A stretch of 64,000 nucleotides of DNA, taken from positions 2,108,001 to 2,172,000 of the forward strand of contig CP179198.1 of NCBI GenBank assembly GCA_051201585.1, in the 5' to 3' direction. Both the position numbers and the translations under genes were made by a program. This DNA is from UBA868 sp016776875. GTDB lineage: Bacteria; Pseudomonadota; Gammaproteobacteria; Arenicellales; UBA868. Under the pieces are notes generated by a model. It ran no database searches. It had not been told where the DNA came from and saw only the letters and a program-made list of their open reading frames with translations. This document shows, piece after piece, positions 8,957 through 18,988 of the stretch (position 1 is its first letter; each line of letters begins with the position of its first letter).

Positions 8957-10393
8957 TTAAGGCGGAGCGGAGCCTTGTTTACCCAAGCGGCTCACTTCAA
9001 CCCCGGCCAGCATCGCTGCCAATCGGTGCCGGATCATCCAAAGACATACAAGCGATGGTGTCACCATAGCGGCAGTAATGACGAAGAAAAGACCCCAATC
9101 GCCGTTTAGCCAGTCCACCATAGCCCCCGAGGATGAAGCAAAAAGGGTTCGGCCGGCCGTGCCAATGGACGCCAGGAGTGCGTATTGCGTCGCGGTGTAT
9201 GACCGGTCGACCAACATCGATATAAATGCAACAAAAGTGACCGTCGCAAACGCACCCGTCAAATCATCCATCACGACCGCAAAGGCGAAGAGCGCTTCTG
9301 ATTTACCGGACCAGGCAAGCAACGAAAACAACAGGTTTGTCGCGGCCATCAGAAAACCCGCCAGGAACATGGCGCGAACCAATCCCGCTCGAACCGCGAA
9401 CAATCCGCCCAATATCGTAAAAGCGACCGTGGTCACCCAGCCCAACCCTTTCGAGTAAACGGCAATATCATTCTTGGAAAATCCGATCTCTTTATAAAAA
9501 ACGATCGACATCCGGCCCAGGAACGCCTCACCGATCTTAAACAGAAATATAAATCCAAGTACGGCCAACGCAATCGGTATGCCGTTGCGTCGAAAAAAAC
9601 TCAGTAATGGTGCAACAAGGGTATCAGCAAGCCAAGCGCATAACCGCTTTAAAAACTGCAGATGTCCCGTCGACGCATTAGACCCGGGCAGGGTCTGGCC
9701 TTTCGTTGCAAAACTAATTCGATGTTTTGCTTCCGGCACAAACATCAGTGCCAAATTAGACGCCACAATGACTAACCCCAACACCAGGAAAGTGGCTTGC
9801 CAATAATCAACAACACCTGCTTGCTCAAACCACTGCGCCACAAAAAGTGTCGCTGCGCCACCTAATTTAAAACCGGTCCACCAGCCGACAACCGCGACGG
9901 CCGCACCTGCCGCCATAACATTTCCTTCATCTTCCCCCACCTGTTCAATTCGAAGGGCATCAACACTGATATCTTGTGTTGCAGAAGCAATCGCGATCAT
10001 AAGCGCGACGGAGATAACAATCAGAAGGTTTGCAGCTGGATCAGAAAAACTCCAGATCACCAGACCAAGCAAAATGATCAGTTGCAAACTGACGATCCAA
10101 GCCCGCCGCCGGCCAAGTCGATCGCTCAAAAAGGGAATTTGAACTCGATCGACCAAAGGCGCCCAGAGAAAATTAACCGCATAAACGCCAAAAACCAGTC
10201 CCGCCCATCCAATCGTACTCCGGCTGAGACCATCCTCTTTCAGCCAGAGGCTCAGCGCGCTGCCGATTAATACCCAGGGAAATCCGCTGATAAATCCCAA
10301 AAGGGCGATTTTTGCCATTCGGCGATCCTGGTAAATCCTCAGCGATTCCCAAAAAGAGGTCGCGCCACTCTGCACATGTTTGACCTGAGTCAT
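8957..10393 (-). CDS. AmpG-like major facilitator permease
   Basis: Membrane protein of 478 residues with about 12-14 hydrophobic segments. The N-terminal MAKIALLGFISGFPWVLIGSALSLWL and IASATQDISVDALRIE blocks match the AmpG family. AmpG imports anhydromuropeptides (GlcNAc-anhydroMurNAc peptides) for cell-wall recycling. The ATQDI-DA-RIE motif in transmembrane helix 4-5 is the best diagnostic. It could instead be a related AmpG-like carrier of unknown substrate. It lies between xth and fmdB, on the same strand. Confidence 0.82.
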   Translation of the reverse strand: MTQVKHVQSGATSFWESLRIYQDRRMAKIALLGFISGFPWVLIGSALSLWLKEDGLSRSTIGWAGLVFGVYAVNFLWAPLVDRVQIPFLSDRLGRRRAWIVSLQLIILLGLVIWSFSDPAANLLIVISVALMIAIASATQDISVDALRIEQVGEDEGNVMAAGAAVAVVGWWTGFKLGGAATLFVAQWFEQAGVVDYWQATFLVLGLVIVASNLALMFVPEAKHRISFATKGQTLPGSNASTGHLQFLKRLCAWLADTLVAPLLSFFRRNGIPIALAVLGFIFLFKIGEAFLGRMSIVFYKEIGFSKNDIAVYSKGLGWVTTVAFTILGGLFAVRAGLVRAMFLAGFLMAATNLLFSLLAWSGKSEALFAFAVVMDDLTGAFATVTFVAFISMLVDRSYTATQYALLASIGTAGRTLFASSSGAMVDWLNGDWGLFFVITAAMVTPSLVCLWMIRHRLAAMLAGVEVSRLGKQGSAPP

Positions 10394-10450
10394 AAGCCAG
10401 TTACCCGCTAAACCCGATCTGCTTGCCGAGCGCGATCAAGAGATGAATAG

Positions 10451-11242
10451 TCATTGACTCCGTAGCCAGCGATCACTGACCCGATAGTCAATGATTAAAG
10501 GCGAATGATCTGAAAACCGTTCATCCTTATAAATCTCGGCCGTGTGCGCACGCTTGGCAATAGTCGGGGTGGCGATCTGATAATCAATCCGCCAGCCCAC
10601 GTTGTTCGCCCAAGCCTGCCCCCGATTCGACCACCAAGTAAACTGATCAGGACCCGGTTCAATCTGCCTGAAGACATCAACCATGCCGCCATCACTTGTC
10701 CACCAGTCCATCCAGGCTCGCTCATCTGGCAAAAACCCAGAGTTTTTCTGATTGGATCGCCAGTTTTTAAGATCGATCTCTTTATGCGCGATATTGATGT
10801 CACCACAAATAATATATTCCCGTCCGCTTGACGCCAATTTCGCGAGATACGGCTTCAAGCGTGCCATCAGATCGTATTTAAAAAGTTGGCGCTCCTCCTT
10901 GCTCGTACCTGATGGCAGGTACAAAGACACAACACTCAACCGACCATAATCCATTTGAACCCAGCGACCCTCGTGATCAAAATCTTTCCAACCCAATCCT
11001 TCAACCGTCCTGTCGGGCTGTCGTCTAGAAAATAATGAAACGCCGCTGTAGCCAGGCTTCTGCGCATCGACGTAGGCCACGTGGTAGCCGGTTGGAAAAA
11101 AGATGTCATCGGTGCGCTGATGAGGCTGAATTCGAGTTTCCTGCAAGCAGACAAAATCCGCCTGTTGTTTTGTCAGCCACTCAAAAAAGCCTTTTCGGGC
11201 GGCAGCGCGGATACCGTTGACGTTTAGCGTTATGATTCGCAT
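10451..11242 (-). CDS. xth: Exodeoxyribonuclease III
   Basis: Exonuclease-endonuclease-phosphatase fold; AP endonuclease and 3'-5' exonuclease of base-excision repair. MRIITLNVNGIRAAARKGFFEWL carries the metal-binding Asn and FVCLQETR the catalytic Glu. YIICGDINIAHKEIDLKNWRSN carries the Asp/Asn pair and FSDHSPLIIDYR the terminal Asp-His. Length of 263 is normal. It is divergent from pyrE, separated by 31 bases, a pairing common in gammaproteobacteria. Confidence 0.93.
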   Translation of the reverse strand: MRIITLNVNGIRAAARKGFFEWLTKQQADFVCLQETRIQPHQRTDDIFFPTGYHVAYVDAQKPGYSGVSLFSRRQPDRTVEGLGWKDFDHEGRWVQMDYGRLSVVSLYLPSGTSKEERQLFKYDLMARLKPYLAKLASSGREYIICGDINIAHKEIDLKNWRSNQKNSGFLPDERAWMDWWTSDGGMVDVFRQIEPGPDQFTWWSNRGQAWANNVGWRIDYQIATPTIAKRAHTAEIYKDERFSDHSPLIIDYRVSDRWLRSQ

Positions 11243-11273
11243 AGATCGACCTTAAACAAAGATAAGAGCAAAA

Positions 11274-11948
11274 ATGAATACCCAAGACACTCAAAGGGAG
11301 CATGCATTCCTCGATTTCGCGCTTGAAACTGGGGTACTGCGTTTTGGTGAGTTTACTCTCAAATCTGGCCGGATAAGTCCGTACTTTTTTAACGCTGGAC
11401 TCTTTAATAGCGGTAGATCCCTATCCCGCCTTGCCGCGTTCTACGCGTCTGCCCTAAATCACCTTGAACCTGAACCATTTATGCTCTTTGGTCCCGCTTA
11501 CAAAGGAATACCGCTTGCTGCATCAACAGCGGCGGCCCTGTCAGATCATCACCAGCGTGACATCTCCTTTGCGTTCAATCGAAAAGAGGTCAAAGATCAT
11601 GGTGAGGGCGGCCAGCTCGTGGGCGCTACCTTACAGGGCAAGGTCGTCATTATTGACGATGTCATCACCGCCGGCACATCGATTAGGGAATCTGTAAATC
11701 TAATAAACCAAGCAGGCGCGCAACCGGCCGCCGTGATTATTGCCTTGGATCGGGAGGAGGCCATCACTGAAAACGGTGAGTCCGCCATTCAATCAATGGC
11801 GACCCTGTTTGATCTTCGAGTTCACTCACTCGCGCGTTTCAGCACACTTCTCGAATTCCTGAAAAATCGCCCGCAACTAATCGAGTTCCTGCCCGCGCTC
11901 GAGCAGTATCAGACTCGTTATGGCGCCGGCCCATCAAACGGGACTTAA
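11274..11948 (+). CDS. pyrE: Orotate phosphoribosyltransferase
   Basis: Converts orotate and PRPP to OMP in pyrimidine synthesis. The PRPP-binding signature VVIIDDVITAGTSIRES lies at about residues 122-140 and the substrate-loop sequence FNRKEVKDHGEGGQLVG at 103-119. FGEFTLKSGRISPYFFNAGLF is the N-terminal hallmark. The length of 224 is slightly above the usual 213. It stands alone on the plus strand with its stop overlapping nothing essential. Confidence 0.96.
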   Translation: MNTQDTQREHAFLDFALETGVLRFGEFTLKSGRISPYFFNAGLFNSGRSLSRLAAFYASALNHLEPEPFMLFGPAYKGIPLAASTAAALSDHHQRDISFAFNRKEVKDHGEGGQLVGATLQGKVVIIDDVITAGTSIRESVNLINQAGAQPAAVIIALDREEAITENGESAIQSMATLFDLRVHSLARFSTLLEFLKNRPQLIEFLPALEQYQTRYGAGPSNGT

Positions 11949-12000
11949 GTTAACCCACTGAAGCGAATAAAACTGCAGTGGATTAACCTCGATAAATGTT

Positions 12001-12556
12001 CTACTCTGCCGGATTGAAGCTGAAATTTTTGTCCGCCGATCGATGCCTCGTACATCAAGCCACCGATCGCTAAGGTGAAAATCGCGACACCGTGTTCATA
12101 GGCGGCATCTGCAGACGCGCCCGCCGTGACCGCAACCGCTGAAGCCTGTGCGCTAAATTCCATTTTTTCTGCCTTAAAGCGCTCCAGGGCATCTTTCTCA
12201 CCAAAGAAAATAACCTCTGAGTATGCTTGTCCACCGAGCTGCAATCCGTAAGTTAACTGGGAGAGTTTCGCATCACCGATGAACTTTCCTTTTTCGTATA
12301 CCTGCCCCGTTCCGTAGGCACCGCCCACCCCTATCGCTGCTTTGTAAATCTTTGGAAACACTGCATAGCCATGCGCATCATCAAAAAAACTTTGCATATT
12401 CGCATCCTGTTTTAGAAACGCGGCTATGGTTGCGTCAACCTCTTCGGTGCTTGTTGGCTTGTCTTTGTCGTCTGGATCCCAGCCCGCGTTCGCTGTTAGA
12501 AATGACTGGCTCAACACCAAAATCAATCCCGCAATAAAAATATTTACCCGCTTCAT
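12001..12556 (-). CDS. YSC84/SYLF-domain secreted protein (frameshift near C-terminus)
   Basis: The N-terminal hydrophobic signal ends near FLTANAGW, so it is probably periplasmic or envelope-attached. The rest is the SYLF (Ysc84 lipid-binding) domain: FFDDAHGYAVFPKIYKAAIGVGGAYGTG, then QLTYGLQLGGQAYSEVIFF and VAIFTLAIGGLMYEASIGGQKF. As read, the frame runs on to 11945 with an unrelated tail. Removing one base near 12022-12030 gives the family-like ending GGQKFSFNPAE and a TAG at 12001-12003 (184 residues). Function in bacteria is unknown; the eukaryotic domain binds phosphoinositides and actin. Confidence 0.8.
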
Positions 12557-12694
12557 CTCACTATCCTCTTTTTCTACTTTAAGAAATTTAAACGCCCCAG
12601 ATTTTAAACCGATTGGTCAGAATTAAACAAACGTTCACGACTAATCGAAATGATCCACCCATTTTTCCACCACCACCGGACCTGATGTCGCTTG

Positions 12695-13777
12695 TTATCC
12701 GCCGCCTTTACCGATTATTTCAGCATTTTTATAAAAATGATCAAAATCTCGGCCTGCATCGTTGAACAATTGCTCAAAGAACCCGAGTTGGTCGAAATAA
12801 GTTCCGACGGAAATTAAACCGGCGTTATTTAAATGCTGCTTAAACCAATAATCCCAATTCGGAGCCTTGCCAGCGTCACGAAGCAATTGGTAACGCCTCT
12901 TTAGGTCATCGAAAATATAGCTTTTATGTAATCGTTTTTGATTATTCGATATCGGCTCAGCATAAAGTCTTTTTAATTCTTCCCGCGCATTTTGAATAAG
13001 GTCAATCAACTGATCGCGTTGCGTGAGCCGCTTCGCATATTGCTTAACGTCTGCTTCCCGGCCTTGCTCTCGTAACCACCTCACCACCCCCTCACGCTCG
13101 ACAAAACTTGCGAATGATTCATTAAACGTCGAATCATCTTTAATAAACAAACGCTCATGGGCCAGCCATGAAAAATCAAACCAGCTAACTCGGCATCCGG
13201 AAAATCTAATACAGAACTTAAAACGGGATCTGAAAACCAGCCCAGTGTTGAGTAAGCAGCCACAGGTCCGACAACAACCTCAAAACCGTTGACTCTAAGT
13301 CTTTCGGCTTCATCATGAGCGGATTCTTCTTCAAAAAATCCAAGATAAGACATGCAGCCCACTATCGGAAAACAAAATAACTCGGGTGTAACCGAAAACT
13401 CATCAGCTGCAACCAGGCTCCATAAAACAAATTTCCGGCCAATGTCGGTATAACGCTGATAACTCCCGCTTGCGGGCAAAGACAAATCACGCTCAGCAAA
13501 AGCTTCTGATATCACTTACGAGCAATAACCGATCTTTTAAATGCGGTGATGTCGCCGGATCATCGATCACCTCGACAATTGGACGGCTATTCCACATTAA
13601 CTCTGCCTGACCTGCGGCGGCTTGGGTGTAGTAATTCAGACTTTGGCAGCCTGAACTAAACACCGCGACAATCACAACAAATAATCCAATCAGTTTCTGA
13701 CGATTCAAAAAAAATTTGTATTTTTCTCGTCTTTTCATGTGCAATAAAGATTGAAAATGCAGCCCTAATTTGATCAC
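12695..13777 (-). CDS. Putative zinc aminopeptidase lipoprotein (COG4324 type), two frameshifts
   Basis: Three overlapping frames form one gene. The N-terminus has a lipoprotein-like signal (VVAVFSSGCQS) and YYTQAAAGQAELM. The middle has ASGSYQRYTDIGRKFVLWSLVAADEFSV. The C-terminus has KDDSTFNESFASFVEREG. Two one-base corrections, a surplus base near 13498-13501 and a missing base at 13166/13167, restore a continuous 360-residue protein. The second recreates the zinc motif HELAHE directly after LIFH. The two errors cancel, so total length is a multiple of three. Family: predicted metallo-aminopeptidase; substrate unknown. Start is either 13777 or the internal ATG at 13738. Confidence 0.82.
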
Positions 13778-13916
13778 CGAACGACTATTATGGGTCTTTC
13801 GTTTCGAGATCTGTAATTTACAGGTCTATCAAAAACCGTTGGGCGCTTGGAAGGAATCGGGGTAAATTCTAAGATAAAGCACTCCCAATATTCGGAAGCC
13901 AATAACAATCATTTAG

Positions 13917-15179
13917 ATGTCAGATCCATCCGCCAATCTTAAATGCTATCTGGTCGGCGGCGCCGTTCGCGATCACTTGTTGGGACTGCCTGAAACCGAT
14001 CGAGATTGGGTAGTGGTCGGCCATGATGCCTCCGAAATGAAACGTCTTGGTTTTCGTCAGGTCGGAAAAGATTTTCCTGTTTTTCTTCATCCGCTTTCCG
14101 GAGAGGAGTATGCCCTTGCCAGACGGGAACGGAAGATCGCGTCCGGTTATACCGGTTTTTCGACTGATAGCAATCGCGACGTCACCTTGGAAGAGGACCT
14201 CTCTCGACGCGACCTCACCATCAATGCGATTGCACGAGATCACGAGGGCACGTTAATTGATCCGCATCATGGTCAAAAAGATATCAAACAACGGACATTG
14301 AGACATGTCTCGGCGGCATTTACAGAAGATCCGCTACGCGTACTTCGGGTTGCACGGTTTGCAGCTCGTTATCACTCGCTCAATTTTAAAATAGCACCTG
14401 AAACACTTTGCTTAATGAAAGAAATAAGTGCATCCGGTGAACTCGCCTCACTTTCGCCCGAACGAGTCTGGCAAGAGACGCTGAGCGCGCTCAGCGAAAC
14501 GACGCCTGCAGAGTTTTTCAGAGTGCTTGCCGCCTGTGGCGCGCTCAAACACATTTTCCCCGAAATCGCTGCACTACAGGGCATCCCTCAGCGATCCGAT
14601 TTTCACCCTGAAGGAGACGCGTACGTTCACACCCTGATGGTCATCGAGGCCGCGACTTCGCTTACCTCAGATACTCGAGTCCGATTTTCTGCGCTCGTCC
14701 ACGATCTTGGAAAGGCGCTCACCCCCAAAAACGAGTGGCCTCGACATATTCGACATGAGCAACGAGGGCTTTCTATCATCAATCGCTTGTGTGACCGGCT
14801 AAGAATCGCTTCAGAATATCGCGATATCGCCCTTCTCGTTGCTGGGCAGCATCTGGTAATGCACCGACTCACCGAGTTACGTCCAGAAACGATTTTAAAA
14901 CTCCTGAACAAATTAGATGCTTTCAGGCGGTCCGACAGGCTCTCACTTTTCGCTATGGGTTGTCATGCCGATGCGCAAGGCCGCGGTGACGGATCCATAA
15001 TTAGCTATCCATCGGGTGATTTGCTGAAAGAATATTTCCGGGTCGCTAACGACATTGATTTGACCGAGTTGCGTGACGCAGAGATTTCGGGTGCAGAAAA
15101 GAAAACGATCGTCGCTCAGAAGCGACTTGAGGCGATAACAAAATACCGGGATGCTACTCAAACGCCCAAACCGGCCTAA
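13917..15179 (+). CDS. cca: Multifunctional CCA tRNA nucleotidyltransferase
   Basis: Adds or repairs the 3' CCA of tRNAs. The nucleotidyltransferase head domain is at the N-terminus (YLVGGAVRDHLLGLPETDRDWVVVG, with the catalytic DRDW of class II enzymes; then RRDLTINAIARD). A C-terminal HD phosphohydrolase domain follows (FSALVHDLGKALTP, about residues 258-272), as in the gammaproteobacterial long form. The length is 420 residues. It stands alone, convergent with uppP. Confidence 0.95.
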   Translation: MSDPSANLKCYLVGGAVRDHLLGLPETDRDWVVVGHDASEMKRLGFRQVGKDFPVFLHPLSGEEYALARRERKIASGYTGFSTDSNRDVTLEEDLSRRDLTINAIARDHEGTLIDPHHGQKDIKQRTLRHVSAAFTEDPLRVLRVARFAARYHSLNFKIAPETLCLMKEISASGELASLSPERVWQETLSALSETTPAEFFRVLAACGALKHIFPEIAALQGIPQRSDFHPEGDAYVHTLMVIEAATSLTSDTRVRFSALVHDLGKALTPKNEWPRHIRHEQRGLSIINRLCDRLRIASEYRDIALLVAGQHLVMHRLTELRPETILKLLNKLDAFRRSDRLSLFAMGCHADAQGRGDGSIISYPSGDLLKEYFRVANDIDLTELRDAEISGAEKKTIVAQKRLEAITKYRDATQTPKPA

Positions 15180-15185
15180 CCGGTC

Positions 15186-15986
15186 CTACCAATACCACGC
15201 CAGCAAGGCTAAGCCCAAAACAAGTCGATAAAGCACAAATGGCGTCATGCCAACCTGCTCGATCGATCTCAAAAACAGTGCAATAACCACCCAGGCTGTC
15301 ACAAACGAAACCGATATTCCCAAAACAATGATTTCAAAGCTCACCTGACCGGGTTCAGATATCAGTGCAACCGCTTTAAGGCAGCCCGCTGCGGCGATAA
15401 TCGGCACCGCCATTAAAAAAGAAAATCGAGCCGCATCTTTTCGGGATAAACCCAGCATGAGTCCTGCTGTCATGGTGATGCCTGATCGAGAAGTACCGGG
15501 AATGAGTGCCAGTGCCTGAAAAAGCCCGATTAACAACGCATCTTTCGATTGCAGATCTTCAATTTTTCTCGTCCGCCTACCTTTTTGATCTGCCCACCAG
15601 AGCAGTAACCCAAAAACTATCGTTGAAATCGCGATAACAGTCGGATCCCGAAGCGCTTCCTCCACGACTTTATTTAGCAAAAATCCGGCAATAACCGCGG
15701 GGACCGTTGCTTGTATTAGCAGCCATCCTGTTCGACTCTCTACAGAAGCGCCGGTATCACCCCACTGCCTGAACCAAGCCAATCCAATCGATTTGAAATC
15801 TTTTCGAAAATAACCAACGACGGCAATCAACGTGCCCATATGAACGGCCACATCAAACGCCAATCCTTGATCAGACCAATTAACAAAACGGGGCAGTAAG
15901 ATTAAATGCGCTGAGCTTGATATCGGCAAGAACTCTGTCAATCCCTGAATCAAGGCCAACCAGAATGCCTGTCCGTACTCGATCAT
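15186..15986 (-). CDS. uppP: UppP, undecaprenyl-diphosphatase (BacA)
   Basis: Polytopic inner-membrane phosphatase that recycles undecaprenyl pyrophosphate for peptidoglycan and other envelope polymers. Both catalytic signatures are present: GLTEFLPISSSAHLILLP near residue 15 and PGTSRSGITMTAGLMLGLSRKDAARFSFLMA near residues 165-195. Length 266 is normal. Its ATG overlaps the stop of the upstream midA-like gene by 4 bases. Confidence 0.95.
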   Translation of the reverse strand: MIEYGQAFWLALIQGLTEFLPISSSAHLILLPRFVNWSDQGLAFDVAVHMGTLIAVVGYFRKDFKSIGLAWFRQWGDTGASVESRTGWLLIQATVPAVIAGFLLNKVVEEALRDPTVIAISTIVFGLLLWWADQKGRRTRKIEDLQSKDALLIGLFQALALIPGTSRSGITMTAGLMLGLSRKDAARFSFLMAVPIIAAAGCLKAVALISEPGQVSFEIIVLGISVSFVTAWVVIALFLRSIEQVGMTPFVLYRLVLGLALLAWYW

Positions 15987-17155
15987 AAACTCAGCGTCCT
16001 GTCGCGAAGAGAAAAACCATCAAACGAGATGCCCGCTCCTTTCCCCAGCGCTAAAACCTTGAACGACTCTCCCATTTGAGACGGTAACACCAGGCGCTTC
16101 ACTTCTTGCGCTTTAGCTATTCTTGTTCGCTCATCATCCGTATTTGTAAAACTGGCAAAGTCAAGAAGACCCAACGACAGAAGATACGCCTCCTGACTGG
16201 TGTAACCCAACACCGAAAGACCCGAACTCTGGGCTGCGTCCGATAATTGCGAAAAATTGACATGGCAGGTGATGTCCTGAAGGCCAATCAAGCGGAACGG
16301 ATCATTATGGGCCTGATGTCGATAATGACACCGTAAGGTTCCTTGCACTCGATCCGGCAGATAATACTCCTCAGCGGGATATCCGTAATCGATAATCAGA
16401 ATTGCGCCCCTGCGGAGGGTGTTGGCCAATTCGCGTACCCATGCCGAGGCCCGGGGGCAAACTTCTGATTCATATCCGTCCGGAAGATTGTGGGCTTGTG
16501 CGATCTCGAACTCTGCGCCATCGGCTAACAGATCCTCTGTCCAATCCCAGCCCACACCCTCCCCCTCAATTCGAACCCTGGCGCGCCGAATTCTATTTTT
16601 CTCAACCCGAAATCTCGTGACGGGAAAGGCATCCACCACTTCATTTGCCAGCATGATGCCGTCAACGCGTTCGGCGGGCATCTCACTCAACCACTGCAGC
16701 TGAATACCCAATTCTCGCGCTAACGGTTCGAGCCGCTCTTTTTGTTGTCGTTGGAGATCCGGGCTCAACTCCATAATGCAATAAGCGGATGGCAGCTGAT
16801 GATTCTGGCTAAGCGCCCGAAGCAGATCCTCTGCCAATCGTCCGGTGCCGGCCCCAAACTCAATGATTTGAGCGCCAGGAAGCACATTAAGAAGGCCCGC
16901 TATTTCTCGAGCGAGGCATTTTGCAAACAAACTACCGCTCTCAGGCGCCGTCAGGAAATCACCTGTGGCGCCGAATTTAGACGCGCCCGCAACGTAGTAA
17001 CCAAGGCCGGGGGCATAAAGCGCTTCTTCCATAAAACGATCAAAACTCAGTGCGCCGCCTGCCTCTCGAATCAGATCATGAATATGCTGGGTCGCGGCCT
17101 GACGATGTGCTGTCGCCAACTCATCCGGTTGGGGATTAAAGTCACTTTGCATCAT
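15983..17155 (-). CDS. MidA/NDUFAF7-family SAM-dependent protein methyltransferase
   Basis: 390 residues. FMEEALYAPGLGYY, then KFGATGDFLTAPESGSLFAKCLA, is the family's N-terminal block; IIEFGAGTGRLAEDLL is the SAM-binding motif I. Further family blocks are MLANEVVDAFPVTRF and LIIDYGYPAEEYY. The mitochondrial relative NDUFAF7 dimethylates an arginine of the complex I subunit NDUFS2. The bacterial substrate is not established. It is coupled by a 4-base overlap to uppP. Confidence 0.9.
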   Translation of the reverse strand: MMQSDFNPQPDELATAHRQAATQHIHDLIREAGGALSFDRFMEEALYAPGLGYYVAGASKFGATGDFLTAPESGSLFAKCLAREIAGLLNVLPGAQIIEFGAGTGRLAEDLLRALSQNHQLPSAYCIMELSPDLQRQQKERLEPLARELGIQLQWLSEMPAERVDGIMLANEVVDAFPVTRFRVEKNRIRRARVRIEGEGVGWDWTEDLLADGAEFEIAQAHNLPDGYESEVCPRASAWVRELANTLRRGAILIIDYGYPAEEYYLPDRVQGTLRCHYRHQAHNDPFRLIGLQDITCHVNFSQLSDAAQSSGLSVLGYTSQEAYLLSLGLLDFASFTNTDDERTRIAKAQEVKRLVLPSQMGESFKVLALGKGAGISFDGFSLRDRTLSL

Positions 17156-17288
17156 CGATCAATCGAATCCTTTCGAGCCATATCTCTCTACACGCCGGCT
17201 CCAAACAAGCTTTCGTTAAATTACGACCTTCAAATGTCATTTTAGAGATAAACGTGATTTCTTGATTTTCTCAACACAACAAAAACCG

Positions 17289-18045
17289 ATGACCATTAGA
17301 TCAGATTTCCTTAAAAACAAGTCCGCGCTGATAACAGGCGCGGCGCGCAGAATTGGCGCATCAATGGCGACCTGTCTCCACGATCAGGGCATGAACATTA
17401 TCGTTCATTACCGACAAAGCGAAGAACAAGCCAAAACACTGTGCGAAAAACTAAACCAAAAACGCTCAAATTCAGCTCGACTATGCCAGGGTGACCTCAA
17501 AACCGTTGCAGACTGCGAGAAAATTGCTAACGATGCAAACGAGTCCTTTGGACGACTCGATGCGCTTATTAACAACGCATCAGCATTTTTCCCCACCCCC
17601 GTTGGCGAAGCGACACATGCGGACTGGGAAGAATTGCTTAACGTAAACCTGAAAGCACCATTCTTTCTATCCCAAGCCTGCGCACCGTCACTGCGCAAAC
17701 ACCATGGCGCAATCATCAATCTAACCGATATTTACGCGGAAAAGCCGCTTGCGGGTCATCCTATTTATTCAGCGAGCAAGGCCGGTTTACTTTCATTGAC
17801 GCGGTCGTTGTCACGGGAGCTTCGCCCCAGAGGTTCGTGTCAATGCGGTAGCACCTGGCGCAATACTTTGGCCAGAGGCTGGAGAAAGTGAAGCAGTACA
17901 GAACCAGATTCTCTCGCGAACACCGCTCAATCGATTAGGCGATCCGCTCGACATCGCCCAAGCCGTATTGTTTTTGCTACGTGATGCGCCATTCATTACA
18001 GGTCAAGTGATAAATGTCGATGGTGGCAGAACTGCGATCCCCTGA
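17289..18045 (+). CDS. FolM-like pteridine reductase, short-chain dehydrogenase (one frameshift)
   Basis: SDR fold with an N-terminal ALITGAARRIGASMA nucleotide motif (Arg-rich TGxxRRIG as in pteridine/dihydromonapterin reductases), INNASAFFP, and a YSASKAG catalytic Tyr/Lys. The frame breaks around 17821. Removing one T gives EVRVNAVAPGAI and continues to DAPFITGQVINVDGGRTAIP and TGA at 18043-18045 (251 residues). ATG at 17289 is preferred over 17262 because MTIRSDF leads directly into the fold. The adjacent folK and folB, on the opposite strand, support a folate/pterin role. Confidence 0.85.
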
Positions 18046-18056
18046 CCGAAACCTGC

Positions 18057-18548
18057 TTAAAGCGTTAACGGCGCTTCAGTCAAGAGTGCTTTCTTGGGCG
18101 CAGGTGTCTTCTCCCATAACGTGCCAAGCGTCTCGCCTATGACGGGATGAACCATATGAGGCAAAATTTCGCTAAGGGGTTTTAAAACATGAGCGCTGTC
18201 AAGGATTTCCTTTCTGGGCACATCGAACCCGTCGTCATAGAAAATACCGTCGCCGTAAAGCAGCAGATCGAGATCAATGGTTCGCGACAACATTTCATCT
18301 TTTGATCGCTCTCGTCCCAATCGGTCTTCAATCCGATGTAACTCGCTCAATACATCTTCGATACCGAGATCCGATTGATAGGTCGCCGCGAGATTTAGGA
18401 AATAAGGCCCGTTGAATCCAACCGCTTCGCTTTTAAACACAGACGAAAATATCGCCTGCGGGTAACGAGCGCGAATCTCATTAACTGAGGTCCGGATATT
18501 CGACTCACGATTAATATTGCTGCCGAAACTAACCGCGATTAAGGTCAT
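18057..18548 (-). CDS. folK: FolK, HPPK (6-hydroxymethyl-7,8-dihydropterin pyrophosphokinase)
   Basis: Transfers pyrophosphate from ATP to the pterin in folate synthesis. SFGSNINRESNI opens the protein; the signature RTIDLDLLLYGD around residues 89-100 holds the two magnesium-binding Asp. YFLNLAATY and DVPRKEILDSAHVLKPLSEI are the flanking family blocks. Length 163. It starts immediately after the folB stop. Confidence 0.95.
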   Translation of the reverse strand: MTLIAVSFGSNINRESNIRTSVNEIRARYPQAIFSSVFKSEAVGFNGPYFLNLAATYQSDLGIEDVLSELHRIEDRLGRERSKDEMLSRTIDLDLLLYGDGIFYDDGFDVPRKEILDSAHVLKPLSEILPHMVHPVIGETLGTLWEKTPAPKKALLTEAPLTL

Positions 18549-18920
18549 TTAGATTTGCCCGCGTTCAATTTCTACGCCGACATCTTTCGCGCCAGTCACC
18601 GCACCGCGCTTATTGATCTTAACCCGGCAGCCACTTACACCAAATTCTTCCGCCAGTAATGTGGCAATCCCCTCTGCGAGTCGCTCCACGAGATTCGCCT
18701 TTGTGGCGATAATGTACGCACTTACTTTTTTTGCAACGTCCTTGTAGCTGAGCGTATCCTCAAGCTGATCCGTTTGGGCAGCTGTAGAAATATCCCAGCC
18801 CATTTCCAGATCGATGATAAGTTTTTGCTGAATTTGCCGCTCCCATTCCCAAACGCCAATCACACAAGTCACTTCTAGCCCCTTCACGAAAATCTTGTCC
18901 AAGCTATGCTCCTTTAACAA
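18549..18920 (-). CDS. folB: FolB, dihydroneopterin aldolase
   Basis: T-fold enzyme that cleaves dihydroneopterin to hydroxymethyl-dihydropterin. KIFVKGLEVTCVIGVWEWER contains the substrate Glu; DTLSYKDVAKKV and LVERLAEGIATLL are family blocks; VKINKRGAVTGAKDVGVEIER carries the catalytic Lys. The length is 123 residues. It abuts folK and is divergent from plsY, a conserved arrangement. Confidence 0.93.
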   Translation of the reverse strand: MLKEHSLDKIFVKGLEVTCVIGVWEWERQIQQKLIIDLEMGWDISTAAQTDQLEDTLSYKDVAKKVSAYIIATKANLVERLAEGIATLLAEEFGVSGCRVKINKRGAVTGAKDVGVEIERGQI

Positions 18921-18988
18921 CCGAACTTATATCGGTATCGAGTTTATACTTTAGTTTAAACAACGACGACAAACACAACAGACACGCT

